64,000 nt of DNA from Rugalucina vietnamica (lineage: Eukaryota > Mollusca > Bivalvia > Lucinida > Lucinidae), in assembly GCA_964017185.1 (NCBI GenBank), contig OZ024869.1, forward strand, positions 53,160,761-53,224,760. Direction: 5' to 3'. The notes beneath the pieces were generated by a model. It was not told the DNA's origin. It did not search any database and was given only the letters and a program-made list of their open reading frames with translations. Numbering within the stretch: position 1 is the first letter of the stretch; each line of letters begins with the position of its first letter. The translations under genes were made by a program, and so were the position numbers. Below, in pieces: positions 59,201 to 64,000 of this stretch.

Positions 59201-62200
59201 TGGTTGGGGATGATGAGTAGATTACCTGATCAACTTTTGAGAACTTTCCGTCAAATTTTGACAAAAATACAGAATTTTGAAATTTTGATTGATTTTTCCA
59301 CTTTTCGGTGAAATTTGAAACTTTTGAAAGGTGAATGCTAGGGTTTTGAAATTTCATATACACATTCCTCATGATAAAATAGTTGACCCGTATTTTTTTG
59401 TATGGCCAAGTTATGCCCCTTTTCTGAGTTATGTCCCTTTGAAAACAAAATTTGAAAATATTGTGTGCAAGATATCTCAAAAAGTATTTGAGCTAGAGCC
59501 TTCATATTTGGTACACTTGTTGGGGCTGAGAAGTAGATGACCTGATCAACTTTTGAGAACTTTCCGTCAAATTTTTACAAAAATACGGAATTTTGAAATT
59601 TTGATTGATTTTTCCACTTTTCGGTGAAATTTGAAACTTTTGAAAGGTGAATGCTAGGGTTTTGAAATTTCATATACACATTCCTCATGATAAAATAGTT
59701 GACCCGTATTTTTTGTATTGTCTATTTATGCCCCCAACTTTGAAAAAGTTGGAAGGGCATATTGGTTTGGGCTTGTCTGTCTGTCTGTCTGTGTGTGCGT
59801 GTGTAACGCCTTTTTTTTGAATGGTGAATGTTAGGGATTTGAAATTTCATGTGTGTATTCCTCATGAAAAAATAGTTGACCCGTATTTTTTTTCTTGTCC
59901 GAGTTATGCCCCTTTTCTGAGTTATTTCCCTTTGAAAACAAAATTTGAAAATCTTGTGTGCAAGATATCTCCAAAAGTATTTAAGCTAGAGCCTTCAAAT
60001 TTGGTATACTGGTTGGGGATGATGAGTAGATTACCTGATCAACTTTTGAGAACTTTCCGTCAAATTTTGACAAAAATACGGAATTTTGAAATTTTGATTG
60101 ATTTTTCCACTTTTCGGTGAAATTTGAAACTTTTGAAAGGTGAATGCTAGGGTTTTGAAATTTCATATACACATTCCTCATGATAAAATAGTTGACCCGT
60201 ATTTTTTGTATGGCCAAGTTATGCCCCTTTTCTGAGTTATGTCCCTTTGAAAACAAAATTTGAAAATATTGTGTGCAAGATATCTCAAAAAGTATTTGAG
60301 CTAGAGCCTTCATATTTGGTACACTTGTTGGGGCTGAGAAGTAGATGACCTGATCAACTTTTGAGAACTTTCCGTCAAATTTTTACAAAAATACGGAATT
60401 TTGAAATTTTGATTGATTTTTCCACTTTTCGGTGAAATTTGAAACTTTTGAAAGGTGAATGCTAGGGTTTTGAAATTTCATATACACATTCCTCATGATA
60501 AAATAGTTGACCCGTATTTTTTGTATGGCCAAGTTATGCCCCTTTTGTGAGTAATGTCCCTTTGAAAACAAAATTTGAAAATATTGTGTGCAAGATATCT
60601 CAAAAAGTATTTGAGCTAGAGCCTTCATATTTGGCACACTTGTTGGGGCTGAGAAGTGGATGACCTGATTATTTTTTGAGAACTTTCTGTCAAATTTTTA
60701 CAAAAATACGGAATTTTGAAATTTTGATTGATTTTTCCACTTTTTGGTGAAATTTGAAACGTTTGAACGGTGAATGCGAGGGTTTTGAAATTTCATATAC
60801 ACATTCCTCATGATAAAATAGTTGACCCGTATTTTTTGTATGGCCAAGTTATGCCCCTTTTTTGAGTTATGTCCCTTTGAAAACAAAATTTGAAAATCTT
60901 GTGTGCAAGATATCTCAAAAAGTATTTAAGCTAGAGCCTTCATATTTGGTACAGTTGTTGGGGCTGAGGAGTAGATGACCTGATTAACTTTTGAGAATTT
61001 TCCGTCAAATTTTTACAAAAATACAGAATTTTGAAATTTTGATTGATTTTTCCACTTATCGGTGAAATTTGAAACTTTTGAACAGTGAATGTTAGGGTTT
61101 TGAAATTTCATATACAAATTCCTCATGAAAAAATAGTTGACAGGCATTTTTTTTTCATGTTCAAGGTATGCATTTTTTTGGAGTTATGGCCCTTTTAAAA
61201 TAAGATTTGAAAATCTTGTGTGCAAGATATCTGAAAAAGTATTTAAGTTAGAGCCTTCATATTTGGTATACTGGTTGGGGCTGAGAAGAAGATCACCTGA
61301 TTACTTTTTGAGGACTTTCCATCATATTTTGACAAAATAACTCCATTTTGAAATTTTTACTCCATTTCTAACTTGTATGCAAAGGCTTACATTCTGTTTC
61401 TGGATGGAGGCAAAAAAGGCAACCGAACAGCTTTTTTAGGAAATTAAATTTCACTTAATTCGAATGAAATAATGAATCATACAAGCTGCCAGTTTAGGGA
61501 CAAGCATACAGTTGGGGGCATAGTGTTTTACAAACACGCATTTCTAGTTTAATTAATCATAATGATCACCAAATTCTTTTTATGCGGCTTTGTTTTGTTT
61601 TCTAAGCGATCAGTTTTCTAATATACTATTTCCAGCATTATTAAGGCAAGCTACAGCTAGGAAGGGTCTAAAACAGTTTGACAAGGCTAAGAAAGATCTT
61701 GATACAGTACTAGCAAAAGAACCCAACAACAAGAGAGCTCAGGTTAGCATTGCTCAAGTAATAGATGTTTTTAGTTTTCTGGCAAGTTTGTAGGCAAATC
61801 ATTCTATTTAGCCACAAAGATAAGTTGATAGAATCATGAAAAGAAATATTTGCTAATTACAGATATTGACTTTCAAAGTAAAATGATGCAAACCAGTCTG
61901 TGCAAAGCAGAGCTGATCTTACTTTTGTTTCTCACATTTTGAAAAATGTATTTTCTTTATGTATCTGTGGACAAACAAAAATGACACACCTGAGTTACTG
62001 TGAGGAATACATAAATGAATCAAATTCACCTTTCCCATTTCCTTCTGTTGCTTAGGACTTATTACAAGAAGTTGAGAAGGAAAGAAAGGAGAAGAAAGCC
62101 AAAGGAAGAAGAATGGTAATTGAAGATGTTGATGGTGAGGAAGAGAATGAACCTCCTAATGAAGAGTCAAACAAGGGAATCAATTTGGTAAATGATAGTA

Positions 62201-62863
62201 TGGGTAGTGACTCTAACAGTGTGCCAAAGGGAAACAATTCTAAGAAGTCTGGAAGGAAAATGAAGATAGAAGAAGTTGATGATGAGGAACCAATGATGAA
62301 TGGTCATGTTGAAACAAATGAATTAAAAGGAAAAGATGAGGAAGAAATTCTTGGAAATGGTGAAGTGAATCATGCAGGTGGGGATACCGATAAGAGTAAA
62401 GATATATGGACAGAGGAACATGTTGAAAAACAGCTTCCAGTGAAAACTTGTGAGAAAGGAGATTCTGTAAGTAAGAATAATATAGCTAGGGAGTCTAAAA
62501 CTGAAGGTGCAATAGAAAAGACCAATGATCATGTGAATGATAAAGATAGAACTAAAGAATCAGTTCAAAAAGAAAGTGTTGAAAGTGGTGCTTTGACAGA
62601 AAAGGTTGGACAGGAACAAACAACTAAAGAAAATGAGGAAAATGAAACAGGTCAAAGTGCAGAGGATGATAAAGACACTGAAAATTCTGATGATTCTGAT
62701 GCTGATGTAGCCAAAAATCCTCTCACAAGACCTGTGTTTTATCAGAAGCCCTTTCCAGCTAATTGTGTGAAACTTCGGGAAGACGGGAATACATTGTTTA
62801 AAAATGGACAGTATGGGGATGCAATTAGTCGGTATAGCAAGGTTATTGGGACCTTAGAAAATG
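53099..62863 (+). CDS. SPAG1: SPAG1 (sperm-associated antigen 1), 5' part, 11 exons, runs off the window
   Basis: Cytoplasmic TPR co-chaperone; in animals SPAG1 works with HSP70/HSP90 and R2TP-like complexes to pre-assemble axonemal dynein arms. Exons: 53099-53235, 53839-53913, 54485-54569, 55359-55481, 56094-56158, 56894-57006, 57595-57653, 58073-58172, 58656-58733, 61636-61742, 62056-62863, giving 583 codons plus one base with consistent phases. The N-terminus has HLDFDYIKKCTDTKELEKIY, as in SPAG1. Exons 7-10 encode a TPR block with KGNEAFKAGDYKEALVYYSR and an Asn-Asn-Arg-Ala-Leu-Ala turn. Exon 11 is an acidic linker that ends in the first helix of a second TPR block (LREDGNTLFKNGQYGDAISR). 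Vertebrate SPAG1 is about 926 residues, so roughly a third is missing to the right. The exon 4 donor is the least certain junction. Confidence 0.93.
53330..53560 (-). repeat. Palindromic repeat family R, doubled hairpin
   Basis: Two successive hairpins of AACATAGATTGTGGGTCTAA and complement, then the family tail in reverse orientation. SPAG1 intron 1. Confidence 0.75.
53839..53913 (+). CDS. SPAG1: SPAG1 exon 2 (residues 46-71)
   Basis: Acceptor TTTTCAG, donor GTAAGA. Encodes SGDEGYFPELQKTCEDRLTE then LNPN, matching the SGEEGYYPEL region of vertebrate SPAG1. Confidence 0.92.
54223..54457. mobile_element. Palindrome-core MITE, family P
   Basis: GCCGCCTCGTGGGAAAACC to TGTGGCGGCTCA; core AGCTTCGCGGCTACCGTGAAGCT-like at 54377-54399. 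SPAG1 intron 2. Confidence 0.85.
54485..54569 (+). CDS. SPAG1: SPAG1 exon 3 (residues 71-99)
   Basis: Acceptor TTTTCAG, donor GTTTGA. Encodes RILRKENPVSTKGDLDHTEW then QELDKDLK. A palindromic MITE ends 27 nt before the exon and a TTAA-flanked MITE starts 13 nt after it. Confidence 0.92.
54582..54800. mobile_element. Hairpin-core MITE, TTAA family
   Basis: Same family; left TTAA at 54578-54581, right TTCA (one change). Core hairpin partly decayed. Starts 13 nt after SPAG1 exon 3. Confidence 0.8.
55091..55331. mobile_element. Palindrome-core MITE, family P, near consensus
   Basis: Flanked by CA on both sides; TGAGCCTCCTCATGAGAAAA to TAGGCGGCTCA. SPAG1 intron 3, ends 27 nt before exon 4. Confidence 0.9.
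55359..55481 (+). CDS. SPAG1: SPAG1 exon 4 (residues 100-140)
   Basis: Acceptor TTGTAG. Encodes DWTSGMKTMEESIKTSQNAP, then DDDLPPIRSG, which aligns with the DNLPPVRG segment of vertebrate SPAG1. The donor chosen is GTTGGT after Gly140 because it is the GT that keeps phase 0 with exon 5; it is a weak site. Confidence 0.8.
55520..55776. mobile_element. Palindrome-core MITE, family P, with poly-C/poly-A insertion
   Basis: Ends TGAGCTGCATCACGAGAAAA and CATGACACAGCTCA flanked by TT. Contains a C-rich then A-rich tract (about 55688-55750). Confidence 0.78.
56094..56158 (+). CDS. SPAG1: SPAG1 exon 5 (residues 141-162)
   Basis: Acceptor TTGTAG, donor GTATGT. Encodes AKTTQPSKKKSAMPREYRDW then D, matching the lysine-rich PRDYAEWDK segment of SPAG1. 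Confidence 0.9.
56178..56409. mobile_element. Palindrome-core MITE, family P
   Basis: TGAGCCGCGACGCCAG to GATGCAGCTCA; core arms AGCTTCGCAGTTACTGCG, intermediate between the two palindrome versions but still fully paired. SPAG1 intron 5, 20 nt after exon 5. Confidence 0.85.
56894..57006 (+). CDS. SPAG1: SPAG1 exon 6 (residues 162-200)
   Basis: Acceptor TTGTTAG, donor GTAATT. Encodes IDVDKELEKVDEGDKPKGRS through IPEYVDTK. Confidence 0.9.
57163..57340. mobile_element. Palindrome-core MITE, family P, degraded
   Basis: GAAAACTGGTCTTTGTGGTT and AAGAGGAATTGTACTATCC blocks remain. SPAG1 intron 6. Confidence 0.6.
57595..57653 (+). CDS. SPAG1: SPAG1 exon 7 (residues 200-219), start of TPR block 1
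   Basis: Acceptor GTCACAG, donor GTAAAA. Encodes LTESEKLMKANREKDKGNE, the segment leading into the first TPR helix. Confidence 0.93.
57880..58015 (+). mobile_element. Second SINE family, sense
   Basis: ACAGTGGCCTATTGGTATAC (box A-like), GGGGATTTGAACCCCACTG (box B) and CTTGATCAAGACACTTTAAC. Ends 58 nt before SPAG1 exon 8. Confidence 0.72.
58073..58172 (+). CDS. SPAG1: SPAG1 exon 8 (residues 220-253), TPR block 1
   Basis: Acceptor TTGCAG, donor GTGAGT. Encodes AFKAGDYKEALVYYSRSISL then QPTAASYNNRALA, a canonical TPR with the conserved Asn-Arg-Ala turn. Confidence 0.95.
58402..58625. mobile_element. Hairpin-core MITE, TTAA family, reverse orientation
   Basis: 224 bp with TTAA at 58398-58401 and 58626-58629 and ends CTCATTTAAG / AAATGGG. 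SPAG1 intron 8. Confidence 0.85.
58656..58733 (+). CDS. SPAG1: SPAG1 exon 9 (residues 253-279), TPR block 1
   Basis: Acceptor TTTCCAG, donor GTAAAA. Encodes LKTQDWVKAMTDTDKVLKIE then PDNIK. The next intron is 2.9 kb, mostly a tandem-core repeat element. Confidence 0.95.
58918..61522. mobile_element. Tandem-core element E (about 315-bp units), copy 1
   Basis: Starts with a hairpin TATGCCCCCAACTTTGAAAA-AGTTGG, a GTCT microsatellite, units with GGGTTTTGAAATTTCATATA and TTGACCCGTATTTTTTG, and ends GTTGGGGGCATA. Contains an 809-bp duplication of its own head. SPAG1 intron 9. Confidence 0.78.
61636..61742 (+). CDS. SPAG1: SPAG1 exon 10 (residues 279-314), TPR block 1
   Basis: Acceptor TTTCCAG, donor GTTAGC. 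Encodes LLRQATARKGLKQFDKAKKD then LDTVLAKEPNNKRAQ, the third TPR and capping helix. Confidence 0.95.
62056..62863 (+). CDS. SPAG1: SPAG1 exon 11 (residues 315-583), acidic linker and start of TPR block 2
   Basis: Acceptor TTGCTTAG, donor GTAGGT. An 808-nt exon, by far the longest. It starts DLLQEVEKERKEKKAKGRR, runs through about 230 residues rich in Glu, Asp, Lys, Asn and Ser (predicted disordered), and from about residue 549 enters a TPR helix (NCVKLREDGNTLFKNGQYGD). The next exon lies beyond the window. Confidence 0.92.
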
Positions 62864-63193
62864 GTAGGTAGTTTATTGCAGTTTTTGCTAAGCCCATTTA
62901 GGGCTTTTAGAAATTAAGGTTATGTCAGACTGAACAGTGTACAAGCCTTCACTATTCATTTGATTACCAAAGTTGTTAATTGGGATCCAAAACATACAAA
63001 GCAAACACTTTAGGGTTGTGCATATTGATAGGAGAGTTGTAGCTTTGTTTCAACACTTGTTAAATGTGTATATGGAAAATTTACCATCAAAACAGCCAAA
63101 AGTAATGCAAATGGTTCATACTAAAATGTAATGTAGGTTAGTTAACAAGACAGCATAAGATATTCATTTATGCAACAAACAGAACAGACAGCA

Positions 63194-63435
63194 GGGCGCC
63201 CCAGCAGCTGAGCCGTTAAGAGTGCTGTTTCTTAATCACTCGATCATCTCACTGCTGTGTCCGATATGGGTTCGAGCCCCGTGCTGGCCACATGTGAGAC
63301 AAGCCAAGTTCTGCTTGCGGGTGGGCCAGGTGTTTTTTCTCGGGGGTTCTCCCTTTTTTGCCCGACCTACTGATTGGCCTGTCTCATATGAGCTCAAATA
63401 ATCTTGAAAGGGATGTTAAACTGAAAAAAAAAAAA
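63194..63435 (+). mobile_element. tRNA-derived SINE, near full length
   Basis: GGGCGCCCCAGCAGC head, box-B-like GGTTCGAGCCC at 63269, body CCACATGTGAGACAAGCCAA, tail with TTAAACTG and poly-A. SPAG1 intron 11. Confidence 0.8.
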
Positions 63436-63501
63436 GGACAGACAGCAGTCTCAACCAAGCCATATCTGATCCACCACCACACGTTTGATGAAGGTTATGT
63501 T

Positions 63502-63570
63502 TATGCCCCCAACTTTGAAAAAGTTGGTGCCCCCAACTTTGAAAAAGTTGGAAGGGCATATTGCTTTCGG

Positions 63571-63607
<37 letters not shown>

Positions 63608-64000
63608 GCGTCTGTTAACTTTTGAACCGTGAATGCTACGGTTTTGAAATTTCATATGCACATTCCTCATGAAAAAATAGTTGACCCGTATTTTTTTTCA
63701 TGTCCGAGTTACGCCCCTTTTCTGAGTTATGTCCCTTTGAAAACAAAATTTGAAAATCTTGTGTGCAAGATATCTCAAAAAGTATTTAAGCTAGAGCCTT
63801 CATATTTGGTACACTTGTTTGGGCTGAGGAGTAGATGACCTGATTAACTTTTGAGAACTTTCCGTCAATTTTTTACAAAAATACGGAATTTTGAAATTTT
63901 GATTGATTTTTCCACTTTTCGGTGAAATTTGAAACTTTTGAATGGTGAATGCTAGGGTTTTGAAATTTCATATACACATTCCTCGTGAAAAAATAGTTGA
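63502..64000. mobile_element. Tandem-core element E, copy 2, cut by window end
   Basis: Same head, with the CCCCCAACTTTGAAAAAGTT block doubled and a longer GTCT run (63574-63608), then the first units. SPAG1 intron 11. Confidence 0.75.

Noticed and set aside
59012-60637. Frames of ~100 codons with KTKFENLVCKISPKVFKLEP
   Set aside because: They arise from the 315-bp units of element E on either strand; no start or splice context, not protein genes.
62323-62532. 69-codon minus-strand frame
   Set aside because: Antisense shadow of SPAG1 exon 11.
63260-63300. Possible tRNA gene with GGTTCGAGCCC
   Set aside because: Box B belongs to a SINE with a long non-tRNA body and poly-A tail; the cloverleaf is not complete.

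Overview
The window is nuclear DNA from an invertebrate animal, most likely a bivalve mollusc. The signs are AT-rich sequence, short well-conserved exons in long repeat-filled introns, many ACGG/GTCT microsatellites tied to hairpin-ended tandem-core repeats (the bivalve 'pearl'/HINE style), tRNA-derived SINEs and palindromic MITEs. I do not commit to a species.

Two protein-coding genes are divergently arranged. (1) On the minus strand, positions 37327 to 3216 hold a complete CUL2 (cullin-2) coding sequence. I reconstructed 19 coding exons with consistent phases that give exactly 745 codons plus a stop, the length of vertebrate CUL2. The neddylation lysine falls at residue 689. Intron 1 is a U12-type AT-AC intron. 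(2) On the plus strand, from 53099 past the right edge, is the 5' part of a SPAG1 gene (a TPR co-chaperone of axonemal dynein-arm assembly). Eleven exons (583 codons) cover the N-terminal region, the first TPR block, a long acidic linker and the start of the second TPR block; the remaining exons lie outside. CUL2 supplies the scaffold of an Elongin B/C-VHL-type ubiquitin ligase and SPAG1 serves cilia assembly; nothing in the sequence links them functionally.

Nearly everything else is repeat. Region 1-3.2 kb, downstream of CUL2: one palindromic MITE, a tandem-core element and a SINE. 3.35-37 kb, CUL2 introns: nested tandem-core elements (3.5-6.8 kb); tandem ghost copies of CUL2 exon 18 (7.1-7.5 kb) and exon 16 (8.9-9.6 kb); a 4.75-kb inverted-repeat element with 5-bp target duplication (13.4-18.2 kb); a 531-bp near-perfect hairpin (19.3-19.8 kb); a second 5-bp-TSD element (22.1-22.7 kb); a palindromic repeat in three successive introns (25.7-28.1 kb); a 4.6-kb satellite-like region with ten perfect oestrogen-response-element palindromes (29.6-34.3 kb); two tandem-core copies (34.3-35.8 kb). 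37.4-40.2 kb, just 5' of the CUL2 start codon: a three-level nest (TTAA-flanked MITE, TTAA-flanked element, Penelope-like retroelement with a 463-codon open reverse transcriptase frame). 40.2-53 kb, intergenic: MITEs, SINEs, LINE fragments, hairpins and a CpG-rich patch that may be the SPAG1 promoter. 53-64 kb, SPAG1 exons separated by MITEs and a tandem-core element with an 809-bp near-identical duplication.

I see no CRISPR array, rRNA, free-standing tRNA gene or prokaryotic gene. The most unusual items are the fossil exon duplications in CUL2, the AT-AC intron, the covarying palindromic MITE family with 2-bp target duplications, the nested retroelement and the nuclear-receptor motif arrays.
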